13,204 nucleotides of DNA, taken from Candidatus Kapaibacterium sp. (GTDB lineage: Bacteria > Bacteroidota > Ignavibacteria > Kapaibacteriales > UBA2268). The notes under the pieces are model-generated. The model had not been told where the DNA came from. It was given only the letters and a program-made list of their open reading frames with translations, and made no database searches. The position numbers and the translations under genes are program-made. This document shows positions 1-7,899 of the stretch, piece by piece (position 1 is the stretch's first letter; the number at the start of each line of letters is the position of its first letter). The stretch covers positions 1 to 13,204 of the forward strand of contig CALHRB010000125.1 in assembly GCA_938038165.1 (NCBI GenBank), written 5' to 3'.

Positions 1-3000
1 AAAAGATCCAAAGTCAGCTTTACCCATATCTTAGGTTGGGCTGTAGTCAAGTCTTTAATGAAATATCCACATCTTAATGACACTATAATTGAAAAAGATG
101 GGAAGTATTTCAGGGTTAAAAGACAATCAGTTAACATTGGATTTGCTACTGATATAACCAGGAATGACGGGACAAGACTTCTATTGGTACCAAATATAAA
201 AGATGCTCAGAAGATGAATTTCAGCGAATTCATAAGTGCTTTTGATGTATTAATAGAAAAAACAAGAAACAATAAATTAAGTGTAGATGATTTATCTGAT
301 ACTACTGTAAGTCTTACCAATCCTGGGATGATTGGAACAACTGCGTCCAATCCAAGACTTATGCAGGGGCAAGGTTTGATTATTGCCACAGGAGCTATTG
401 ATTATCCTGTTGAATTTCAGGCTGTGAGACAAGAGATATTAACTAATCTTGCAATTTCAAAGGTTGTAACCATCACAAGCACTTATGACCATAGGATAAT
501 ACAAGGGGCAGAATCAGCTGAATTTCTGGCATATATCAATAAACTTTTATTAGGCGAAGAGCAATTCTATGATCAGATATTTGCTGTTTTGAAAATTCCC
601 TTTGAACCAGTAAAATGGACTTCTGATGCAATACCCGTAAATCAATTCGGTAGATTCGACGAGCAGGAGGCTATAGAGAAAAGTGCTCACGTTGTTCTGC
701 TCATAAATTCATACCGGGTAAGAGGACACTTGCTTGCTTCAGTCAATCCTCTTGGTTTCTCTTCATATTATTATCCCGAACTTGACCCGTCTTTCTATGG
801 TTTTACCATCTGGGATCTTGACAGAGTTTTTCATGCCGATGATAACTGGGAGAAAAATAATCTTCCACTTAGAGATATTATCGAAATTATGCGTGAAACT
901 TATTGCGGAAGTTTTGGAATAGAATTTATGCATATTCAAGACCCAGTCAAAAAGGACTGGATCAAATCAACACTGGAAAAATCACGAGGACTCTGGAAAT
1001 TCACACCGGAAGAAAAAGTTAATATGTTTAAAAAACTTGTTGATGCTGAAGAATTTGAAAACTTTCTTCATACTAAATTTGTTGGTCACAAAAGGTTTTC
1101 ACTCGAAGGAAGTGAATCTGTTATGATTATAATTGACAAAATTTTCAGCAAAGCCGCTGATTCAGGTTTAAATGCAGTTGTTATGGGTATGGCACACAGA
1201 GGGCGTCTCAATACCCTGGTCAATCTGATTGGAAAACCTCTCGAGAAAGTATTCAACGAATTTGAGGGTGAGATAGATCCTGATTCATATCATGGTTCGG
1301 GCGATGTCAAATATCATCTTGGTAGCAAAGGCTTTTATCATTCTAAATCGGGTAAATCAGTTAAAGTTGTAATAGCACCGAATCCCAGTCATCTCGAACT
1401 TGTTGACCCTGTAATCGAAGGAATGGCAAGGGCATATGATTATCAAATCGGAGATAAGACCAATTCTCAGACTTTGCCATTACTTATTCACGGTGATGCT
1501 GCTTTTGCTGGGCAGGGCATCGTGGCTGAAACATTGAATCTTTCTCAACTCGAAGGTTATAAAACGGGTGGTACTATTCATATCATTATAAACAACCAGA
1601 TCGGATTCACTACAAGTATTCAGGATGCACGTTCAACAGTCTATGCCACTGATATTGCAAAAATGATTCAAGTCCCGATTATTCACGTTAACGGAAACGA
1701 TCCGGAAGCTTGTGCAGGAGTTGCCCAATTCGCTTTTGAATACAGGAACCGATTTAATTCTGATATAATTATTGATATGCTCTGCTACAGAAAGTATGGT
1801 CATAATGAAGGAGATGAACCAACTTATACTCAACCTTTACTGTACAAAAAAATTAAGAACATGGAACCTGTAACTAAGGTTTACCTAAACGAACTTATCA
1901 AAGACAATATACTTAGCGAAAATGATTCCACAGCTTATCAAAGACAAGTTCAAGAAAAATTCTATGCAGCTTTTTCATCAAGAAAATCTCTTATAACTGG
2001 CAAAAAACAACAACCTGCAATTGTTTTTCATGACCTATCCGAAGAAATTGATACTTCTTATGAAATCCAAAAATTGAAAGAGATTACTGAAGCCTTGACC
2101 ACTTATCCTGTTCACTTTCAACCAAATCCCAAAATTGTGAATTTGTTAAAGAAAAGAAAGGAAATGGTAAATTCTGAAAATCCGATGATTGACTATTCTA
2201 TGGCTGAAGCATTAGCATTCGGATCTATACTTTTAGACGGATTTGGCATCAGATTTTCTGGTCAGGACTCACGAAGAGGAACTTTTAGCCAAAGGCATGC
2301 CGTTCTTACTGATACAAGAACAGAAGAAACATATATTCCACTAAACAATATCAACAGGAATCAGGAATTTCTGAGAATATATGACAGTCCTCTTTCCGAG
2401 TTAGCTGTTCTGGGATTTGAATATGGGTATAGTGTTGCTTCAAAAAGCAGTTTGGTTATCTGGGAAGCACAATTTGGGGATTTTGCAAATATGGCACAAC
2501 CGATTATTGATCAATTTATTGCCTGTGCCGAATCCAAATGGGGACAAACTTCAAATATTGTTCTACTTCTGCCTCATGGATATGACGGTCAGGGACCGGA
2601 ACATTCGAGTGCCCGTTTGGAAAGATTTTTACAGTTGTGTGCTTCGAATAACATGATAGTTGCAAATTTGACCAATCCTGCACAATATTTTCATATTCTC
2701 AGAAGGCAAATATTAATGCCACATAAGAAACCATTGATCATAATGACTCCAAAGGGAGCATTGAGACATCCTTTGGCTGTTTCGGGTATTAAAGAATTTT
2801 CTTCTTCAATTTTCAAAACAGTTCTGGATGATCAAAGGCAAATAAACCCTGCTGACATAAGAAAAATTTTGATATGTACCGGAAAAATATATTTTGAACT
2901 GATGACAGAAATTATAAAGAAAGAGATAAATAACATTGCTGTCATTAGAATTGAACAGATTTATCCATTTCATCAAAGTTTATTTTCTAAAATCATCTCG

Positions 3001-3213
3001 AAATTTAAGAAAGCCAAAGAAATAGCATGGGTTCAGGAAGAGCCCGAAAATATGGGGGCATATTATTTTATCAAGGATAAAATATCAGGATTCATACCAT
3101 CAAAAATAAAATTAAAATTTATAGGACGGAATCCAAGTCCAGCTACGGCAACCGGTTCTCCAAAAGTTCATCAGGAGGAACAAGATTCAATAATCAGAGA
3201 ATCTCTCAGCTAA
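1..3213 (+). CDS. kgd: Fused 2-oxoglutarate dehydrogenase E2-E1 protein (Kgd type), 5'-truncated by window
   Basis: This TCA-cycle enzyme is the thiamine-diphosphate E1 component fused to a succinyltransferase (E2) domain; it turns 2-oxoglutarate into succinyl-CoA or succinic semialdehyde. The frame is open from base 1, and residues before the ATG at 58 (including SFTHILGWAVVKSL) already look like E2 catalytic domain, so that ATG is internal. The E2 domain ends near base 560 with the motif DHRIIQGAE (His at 490-492). The E1 part follows: GMAHRGRLN near 1186-1212, the ThDP-binding GDA...NNQIGFTT segment at about 1489-1614, the pyrimidine-binding domain with HGYDGQGPEHSSARLERF at about 2575-2628, and the C-terminal WVQEEPENMGA at about 3028. 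The order matches mycobacterial Kgd and corynebacterial OdhA. No lipoyl domain is visible, but the N-terminus is missing. Lipoyl-E2 and E3 partners must be encoded elsewhere. Frame and family are certain; which of the two reactions dominates is not. Confidence 0.95.
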   Translation, partial: KRSKVSFTHILGWAVVKSLMKYPHLNDTIIEKDGKYFRVKRQSVNIGFATDITRNDGTRLLLVPNIKDAQKMNFSEFISAFDVLIEKTRNNKLSVDDLSDTTVSLTNPGMIGTTASNPRLMQGQGLIIATGAIDYPVEFQAVRQEILTNLAISKVVTITSTYDHRIIQGAESAEFLAYINKLLLGEEQFYDQIFAVLKIPFEPVKWTSDAIPVNQFGRFDEQEAIEKSAHVVLLINSYRVRGHLLASVNPLGFSSYYYPELDPSFYGFTIWDLDRVFHADDNWEKNNLPLRDIIEIMRETYCGSFGIEFMHIQDPVKKDWIKSTLEKSRGLWKFTPEEKVNMFKKLVDAEEFENFLHTKFVGHKRFSLEGSESVMIIIDKIFSKAADSGLNAVVMGMAHRGRLNTLVNLIGKPLEKVFNEFEGEIDPDSYHGSGDVKYHLGSKGFYHSKSGKSVKVVIAPNPSHLELVDPVIEGMARAYDYQIGDKTNSQTLPLLIHGDAAFAGQGIVAETLNLSQLEGYKTGGTIHIIINNQIGFTTSIQDARSTVYATDIAKMIQVPIIHVNGNDPEACAGVAQFAFEYRNRFNSDIIIDMLCYRKYGHNEGDEPTYTQPLLYKKIKNMEPVTKVYLNELIKDNILSENDSTAYQRQVQEKFYAAFSSRKSLITGKKQQPAIVFHDLSEEIDTSYEIQKLKEITEALTTYPVHFQPNPKIVNLLKKRKEMVNSENPMIDYSMAEALAFGSILLDGFGIRFSGQDSRRGTFSQRHAVLTDTRTEETYIPLNNINRNQEFLRIYDSPLSELAVLGFEYGYSVASKSSLVIWEAQFGDFANMAQPIIDQFIACAESKWGQTSNIVLLLPHGYDGQGPEHSSARLERFLQLCASNNMIVANLTNPAQYFHILRRQILMPHKKPLIIMTPKGALRHPLAVSGIKEFSSSIFKTVLDDQRQINPADIRKILICTGKIYFELMTEIIKKEINNIAVIRIEQIYPFHQSLFSKIISKFKKAKEIAWVQEEPENMGAYYFIKDKISGFIPSKIKLKFIGRNPSPATATGSPKVHQEEQDSIIRESLS

Positions 3214-3245
3214 AATTCTTAACAGATTTTATAAATTAATGCAAA

Positions 3246-3269
3246 ATTTGTAATTTCAAAATTACAAAT
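3246..3269. repeat. 11-bp inverted repeat between kgd and fumC (operator or weak terminator)
   Basis: ATTTGTAATTT (3246-3256) and AAATTACAAAT (3259-3269) are exact reverse complements separated by CA. It lies 32 nt after the kgd stop and 33 nt before the fumC start. Each arm has one G-C pair, so the RNA hairpin would be weak and its 2-nt loop would need opening. A T-rich run (GCTTTTTATTG) follows. It could be a site for a dimeric regulator of fumC, or a poor terminator for kgd. The palindrome is seen; its role is inferred. Confidence 0.5.
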
Positions 3270-3302
3270 AGCTTTTTATTGTTTCACTTTTATGGATAAT
3301 TT

Positions 3303-4697
3303 ATGAAGACTCGTATTGAAAAGGATTCAATGGGAGAGATTGAAGTTCCTTCCGATGTTTATTGGGGCGCTCAAACTGCACGGTCATTAATTCATTTTGC
3401 AATTGGTGTTGAAAAGATGCCACGAAGCGTTATTAGAGCAATGGGAATATTAAAAAAAGCGGCAGCTTTAACGAATGCTGAGCTTGGGGTCTTGCCAATT
3501 GATAAAGCTGAGTTAATTGCAAAAGCGGCAGATGAGGTTATTGAAGGAAAATTAGATGCACACTTTCCCTTGTCAATATGGCAAACAGGCTCCGGGACAC
3601 AGTCAAATATGAATGCTAATGAGGTGATTGCTAATCGTTCCATAGAAATGGCAGGCGGGGAAATGGGATCAAAAAAACCTATTCATCCCAACGATGACGT
3701 TAACAAATCACAAAGTTCTAACGATACATTTCCAGCTGCTATGCACATAGCCGCCGCCGAAATGATCAACCATAATTTATTACCTGCTCTTGCAGTTTTG
3801 AGAAATACACTTTATCAAAAATCAGAGGAATTTAAAAACATAATCAAAATTGGAAGAACTCACCTTATGGATGCAGTTCCTTTGACTCTTGGTCAGGAAT
3901 TTTCTGGTTATGTTCAACAACTTGATAATGCTATTGAAAGACTTCATTTGGTTTTACCCGGCTTATATGAATTAGCCCTTGGTGGAACGGCTGTGGGAAC
4001 GGGATTAAATGCCCACCCTGAATTTGCAACCCGGGTGGCTGCTAAAATTGCCGAAATTACCGGACTGCCATTTGTTAGTGCACCAAACAAATTCGAATCG
4101 CTTGCAGCTCACGATGCTTTAGTCTTTGCTCATGGAGCTTTGAAGACAGTAGCAGCATCGTTTATGAAAATTGCTAACGACATTCGTTGGATGGCATCCG
4201 GTCCAAGATGTGGTTTAGGTGAAATCACCATTCCCGAGAACGAACCAGGCTCTTCAATTATGCCCGGGAAAGTCAATCCTACTCAATCAGAAGCTATGAC
4301 AATGGTTGCCGCACAGGTTTTTGGAAATGATGTTGCAATTAATTTTGGAGGAGCATCTGGTAATTTTGAATTGAATGTTTTTAAGCCCCTAATCATTTAT
4401 AATTTTACACAAAGTGTAAGATTACTTACAGACACAGCAAAGATGTTCAACGAGCATTGTGCAGTTGGAATCAGTCCAAATCAAGACAAGATTACATTCT
4501 ATCTTAATAATTCTTTGATGCTTGTTACTGCCCTGAACCCACATATAGGATATGATAATGCTGCAAAAATTGCAAAACACGCCCATAAAAACAACCTCAC
4601 TCTTAAAGAAGCTGCTATTGAGCTTGGCTTACTTTCATCAGAAAAATTTGATGAAGTTGTCCGACCAGAAAAGATGTTAGGTCCAAGTTTAAAATAA
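3303..4697 (+). CDS. fumC: Class II fumarate hydratase
   Basis: This is the cytosolic, iron-independent homotetrameric fumarase that interconverts fumarate and L-malate in the TCA cycle. It has 464 residues, about the usual length for class II fumarases. Motifs in order: TGSGTQSNMNANE at residues 95-107, an SSNDTFPAAMH substrate-binding segment near 137, GRTHLMDAVPLTLGQEFSGY with the catalytic-site His at 187, and the superfamily signature GSSIMPGKVNPTQ from residue 316, which carries the catalytic Ser. An argininosuccinate lyase, aspartase or adenylosuccinate lyase is less likely because the TGSGTQSNMN and THLMDAVPLTLGQ motifs are of the fumarase type; aspartase is the closest alternative. 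The start is fixed: an ATG at 3291 runs into a stop after four codons. No clear Shine-Dalgarno is seen. It sits 89 nt after kgd, with a palindrome in the gap, so it may be co-transcribed or separately controlled. Confidence 0.96.
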   Translation: MKTRIEKDSMGEIEVPSDVYWGAQTARSLIHFAIGVEKMPRSVIRAMGILKKAAALTNAELGVLPIDKAELIAKAADEVIEGKLDAHFPLSIWQTGSGTQSNMNANEVIANRSIEMAGGEMGSKKPIHPNDDVNKSQSSNDTFPAAMHIAAAEMINHNLLPALAVLRNTLYQKSEEFKNIIKIGRTHLMDAVPLTLGQEFSGYVQQLDNAIERLHLVLPGLYELALGGTAVGTGLNAHPEFATRVAAKIAEITGLPFVSAPNKFESLAAHDALVFAHGALKTVAASFMKIANDIRWMASGPRCGLGEITIPENEPGSSIMPGKVNPTQSEAMTMVAAQVFGNDVAINFGGASGNFELNVFKPLIIYNFTQSVRLLTDTAKMFNEHCAVGISPNQDKITFYLNNSLMLVTALNPHIGYDNAAKIAKHAHKNNLTLKEAAIELGLLSSEKFDEVVRPEKMLGPSLK

Positions 4698-4732
4698 CAA
4701 TTTAAACTTTTTATATTTGATAATATAAATAA

Positions 4733-4769
4733 AAAAAAGCCTCAGAAGAAATTCTTCCGGGGCTTTTTT
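4733..4769. terminator. Bidirectional rho-independent terminator
   Basis: An A-run at 4731-4738 leads into GCCTC-A-GAAG, an AAATT loop, then CTTC-C-GGGGC and a T-run at 4764-4769. The stem has nine inner pairs, one of them G-T, with a single A-C mismatch, and six more A-T pairs from the flanking runs. It lies 35 nt after the fumC stop and 20 nt beyond the stop of the convergent minus-strand gene. The A-run acts as the U-tract for the opposite direction, so it can end both transcripts. Confidence 0.88.
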
Positions 4770-4788
4770 GTGAATTATTTTATTGTTC

Positions 4789-7326
4789 TTATTTGGTCAG
4801 AACAACAGGTACAGACTGATTGATAGTTTCGCCGTTTATTCTTAGGAAATACATTCCCGAAGGTAATTGAGATCCGTCAATGGTATATGTGTAGATTGTT
4901 CTGCCTTGAATATTACCGTTGAAGATAGTAGAAACAACTTGTCCCATAGCATTGAAGAGTTCAATTCTGACAAACTGAGATTCATCAACGGCAACGTCAA
5001 AATGTGCTGTTGAAGTGAATGGGTTTGGATACACCTCACTTAAGACAGAGTTGCCATTAAATTCTCCGGCTTCATTAAATTCATTAAGAGCAATTTCGGA
5101 TAGTCTTGGTGAACCACCGGGATATGAGCCGGTTGTATTGTATTTTGTGTCAAGGTAGTCATAAGTAACTCTGCTGATGCCACCAGTACCACTGTTGAAA
5201 GCCTGATAAACGATAACTTCGGCAATCATACCATTAAAATGCAATCCCCATGTTTGTCCGTAGCCTCCTGTATGAATTCTTGTTCCGGTAGAGGAGGCAC
5301 CAACACCAGCATAGCTGTTGTCAAAAACAAGTCCAGTGAATGTCAAGCTTCCTGTAGCAACACCATCAAGTATTCCTCTGAATCTTGTTCCATCGTATTC
5401 GAGTTGTGCAATATGGACACCGGGAGTAATTGCTGCACTAACAAATCTTCTTTCAGCTCCCCTATACATACCGAAGTATATTCTGTTATTATAAAGATAT
5501 ATGTTATATCCGGAGGTTGAGCCGCCAGCTTCGAACAACATTTGTCCTGTTGTTCCAATAGATCCAGAGAAGCTAAATACAACTGAAACAGTTTTAGGAG
5601 TAGTATTGGGAGTAGCACTTGTTGTTGTCAAATCTGATACCTGGTATGTGATTTTCAAGCCATCTTCTGATGGGAAAGCAGTAGTATTATCGAACTTAAC
5701 TGAAGGAAATCCGCTGATACCGCTTGAAATATATTTTGGTTCTCTTTGAACATCATACCAAACAGATAAGTTCAAGATGCCATCATTATCGGGGCATGTT
5801 AAATCATCCCAAAGTGAGAGTGGATCGTTGTTAGCATAACTGAAAGGTATAAATGATTCAGGAGCTAACCAGAGAGCAGGGGTTGTATTGCCACCTAACC
5901 AAGGGTTATAGTCAACGTAGCAACTTACTTTGTCACCACTTCCGCTTGGTGTTCCCGGATCGGGAGAAGCATAACAAGAACTTCCGTCTGAAGAAGGTCC
6001 TGAACAATGTCCCCACCAGTTGAAATGTGCCATATGTAAATTGTTAGAACCAGAAACGTCTTTATTAAGAATACCATAAGCCGGATATGAACAGCTTGAA
6101 TAGAAAGAATTATTGGCATTATTGTTAACAAAATAGTTATACATAGTATAACCATTTGCGATTTCATTATCAATTGCCATTCCTCTTGTATTGTCATGTA
6201 TATAATTTAATGTTACTTTGTGTCCTGTATTCTGTCCAGTAAACCCAGTTGCACTTTTGAAATAAATTCCAGTAAAATTATTAAAGATCTCGTTATTTTT
6301 AATAACCCAATCTTTGTCTCTTGCACTCCAGATACCTGAGGCTCTCTCAAAAATTTCACCGCAGTCTGTGGTATGAGTAGTGTGACCATATATTTTGTTT
6401 TTTTCGATGAAAACATTCGTTGTATAACCATAGGAAATGATGCCAATACCCCCGTAAAATCCATTGCTACCACTGCCATAACCATTTGGGAAATTGCCAG
6501 TGTTAGGACCAACGCAAAATTTAAAATCATCAAAAGAACCACGGTTGTTGTAAATTTCGTTATTAGTAATTATCAAACCAGAACCAAAATTTGAATAATC
6601 GTCTGCATCAATATTTTCGGTAACGTCAATAACAATCCCAAAATATTGATTATTGTAAATTTTGTTTCCGTCAATTGTAATGTTGCTCAACATGTAATCA
6701 ACATCATCTTCCCAGATAACAATACCTTTACCGCCAGAAGTTGTGTTTGCTGTGCCTACCATATCGTAAATCTCGTTGTTTAAGATTTGGATATTCTGGC
6801 AATTATTCATTGTGATACCATGGCTACAATCATAAATTTCGCAATTCTCGATTGTAACATTATTTACACCGTTTACCATAGTTCCTGATGAAGAAAGAGG
6901 ATTAAAATCATAACCAATCCAGATACCAGAATTTTGAACCTGACACTGAACATCATAAGCCTCGGTGATTATTAAGTTCTTCAGAATTGTTGAACCAGAA
7001 CCGGTAGCAGAAATTAAGAAAGCTGATTTAGCACCGCTCCAAATAGAAGTATTGGTAGCTCCTTTAACGACGAGTTTATTGCTTCCATTCAATCCGTCAA
7101 TAGTTAAATGTTTGTTAACTCTGATAGGATTAGCAGGTTGATAGGGTGAACCAGTTCCATCCCATCCGATAACATCGCCAGCAGATGCAGCATCAATGGC
7201 AGCTTGTAAAGTTGTATAGCTGTAAGGTCCTGCATTGATGTTGAAGTTTTGGCTCCATGCAACTCCGGTGGAAATTATTCCAGCTATTAACAGGAACAAG
7301 ATTTTGTGGAAAAGTTGTTGTTTCAT
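4789..7326 (-). CDS. Secreted beta-helix and LamG-like protein with T9SS C-terminal sorting domain
   Basis: An 845-residue exported protein. Residues 1-26 form a signal peptide (positive MKQQLFHK, hydrophobic core, likely cleavage near AWSQ). Residues about 70-440 hold repeated short turns such as NNEIYD, GNKIYNN, NNEIYNN, KNKIYGH and NNEIFNN, the pattern of a right-handed parallel beta-helix of the NosD/pectate-lyase-fold type; it closes with NWWGHCSGP (436-444), common at the end of such helices. Residues about 515-735 look like a concanavalin/LamG-like domain, ending in FNGMIAEVIVYQ and DYLDTKYN. Residues about 762-845 are a type A T9SS sorting domain (EVYPNPFTSTAHFDV, LFNAMGQVV, LPSGMYFLRI). 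T9SS knowledge predicts export to the surface or medium and cleavage of the tail. No polysaccharide-lyase catalytic set could be identified, so the ligand or substrate is unknown. GGAG (plus strand 7332-7335) lies 5 nt before the start codon. It is a monocistronic gene convergent with fumC. Confidence 0.9.
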   Translation of the reverse strand: MKQQLFHKILFLLIAGIISTGVAWSQNFNINAGPYSYTTLQAAIDAASAGDVIGWDGTGSPYQPANPIRVNKHLTIDGLNGSNKLVVKGATNTSIWSGAKSAFLISATGSGSTILKNLIITEAYDVQCQVQNSGIWIGYDFNPLSSSGTMVNGVNNVTIENCEIYDCSHGITMNNCQNIQILNNEIYDMVGTANTTSGGKGIVIWEDDVDYMLSNITIDGNKIYNNQYFGIVIDVTENIDADDYSNFGSGLIITNNEIYNNRGSFDDFKFCVGPNTGNFPNGYGSGSNGFYGGIGIISYGYTTNVFIEKNKIYGHTTHTTDCGEIFERASGIWSARDKDWVIKNNEIFNNFTGIYFKSATGFTGQNTGHKVTLNYIHDNTRGMAIDNEIANGYTMYNYFVNNNANNSFYSSCSYPAYGILNKDVSGSNNLHMAHFNWWGHCSGPSSDGSSCYASPDPGTPSGSGDKVSCYVDYNPWLGGNTTPALWLAPESFIPFSYANNDPLSLWDDLTCPDNDGILNLSVWYDVQREPKYISSGISGFPSVKFDNTTAFPSEDGLKITYQVSDLTTTSATPNTTPKTVSVVFSFSGSIGTTGQMLFEAGGSTSGYNIYLYNNRIYFGMYRGAERRFVSAAITPGVHIAQLEYDGTRFRGILDGVATGSLTFTGLVFDNSYAGVGASSTGTRIHTGGYGQTWGLHFNGMIAEVIVYQAFNSGTGGISRVTYDYLDTKYNTTGSYPGGSPRLSEIALNEFNEAGEFNGNSVLSEVYPNPFTSTAHFDVAVDESQFVRIELFNAMGQVVSTIFNGNIQGRTIYTYTIDGSQLPSGMYFLRINGETINQSVPVVLTK

Positions 7327-7442
7327 AATAACTCCAAAATATGTGAATAATATCTATTTTTGTCAATGTAAAAGATTAAACTATGTTTATATTTAATGTT
7401 ATGAAATACCAGAAACAAGGTATATGGATTATAAGTAATTGA

Positions 7443-7475
7443 TTGTACTTTTTTAATATTTTTTTAATATGTTTG
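7443..7475 (+). promoter_or_regulatory. Possible Bacteroidota-type promoter far upstream of tsaB
   Basis: TATGTTTG at 7468-7475 fits the -7 consensus TAnnTTTG exactly, and TTG at 7443-7445 lies 22 nt upstream. It would start RNA near 7482, over 400 nt before tsaB. In DNA this AT-rich a chance match is quite possible, and the spacer is at the long end. Confidence 0.25.
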
Positions 7476-7837
7476 ATAAACTTAAATTTAAACCGATGAT
7501 AAAATTACTTTATTTTCCATTGCAATTTATTGAGTATGCCTATAATATTAAAATTTTTTTTTATAAATCAAAAATATTTATTTTGTTGATGATAAAATTT
7601 AATTTAATTTGAAAACAATAATATTTTTTGCAGATTTTTTTTTAAGTTATTAATTATAAAATAGATAAATAAAAAAAATAAAAAAGTATCGTTGTAAAAA
7701 AAAATTCTAGAAGAACTTTAAAAAAAAAAAAATAATCTGGTAAAAATTATATTCAAAATCCGACATTACTTTTTAAAATCAAAAACAGTAAATAAAAAAG
7801 ATCAAAAAAAAATTTAGATTAAGCAAAACAAATCATT

Positions 7838-7866
7838 TTGACGCTCTGCATATTTTGTTATTTTAG
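7838..7866 (+). promoter_or_regulatory. Candidate tsaB promoter
   Basis: TTGACG at 7838-7843 is followed 18 nt after its TTG by TATTTTAG (7859-7866), which matches five of the six fixed bases of TAnnTTTG. Read as a sigma-70 promoter it is TTGACG, 15 nt, TATTTT. RNA would start near 7873, about 27 nt before the tsaB ATG. It is the best-placed candidate, but one -7 base is off consensus. Confidence 0.4.
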
Positions 7867-7899
7867 AAACTTTATATTTATGGATTTTCTCTATAAAGT

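Larger units (their letters stand above)
7327..7899. other. Long AT-rich divergent intergenic region with strand-asymmetric A/T tracts
   Basis: This 573-bp stretch separates the divergent T9SS-cargo gene and tsaB. I find no convincing protein or RNA gene in it. On the + strand the left half holds T-tracts (7554-7562 and 7635-7643, 9 T each, plus shorter ones near 7450 and 7461). The right half holds A-tracts (7696-7704, 9 A; 7720-7732, 13 A; 7804-7812, 9 A). The switch is near 7645, so both divergent genes see A-rich DNA upstream on their sense strand. It probably contains both promoters and may be intrinsically curved. Confidence 0.7.

Noticed and set aside
58..60. ATG at 58 as the start of the 2-oxoglutarate dehydrogenase gene
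   Set aside because: The frame is open from base 1 and the 19 preceding residues fit the E2 catalytic domain, so the start lies outside the window.
3243..3250. AAAATTTG before fumC as a TAnnTTTG promoter
   Set aside because: The first base of the -7 element does not match and no TTG lies about 19 nt upstream.
7569..7576. CAAAAATA as a minus-strand -7 element for the T9SS-cargo gene
   Set aside because: No matching CAA (-33) lies at the right distance, and the site is about 240 nt from the start codon in very AT-rich DNA.
7327..7899. Replication origin in the AT-rich intergenic region
   Set aside because: No DnaA boxes of the TTATNCACA type and no dnaA/dnaN neighbours are seen.
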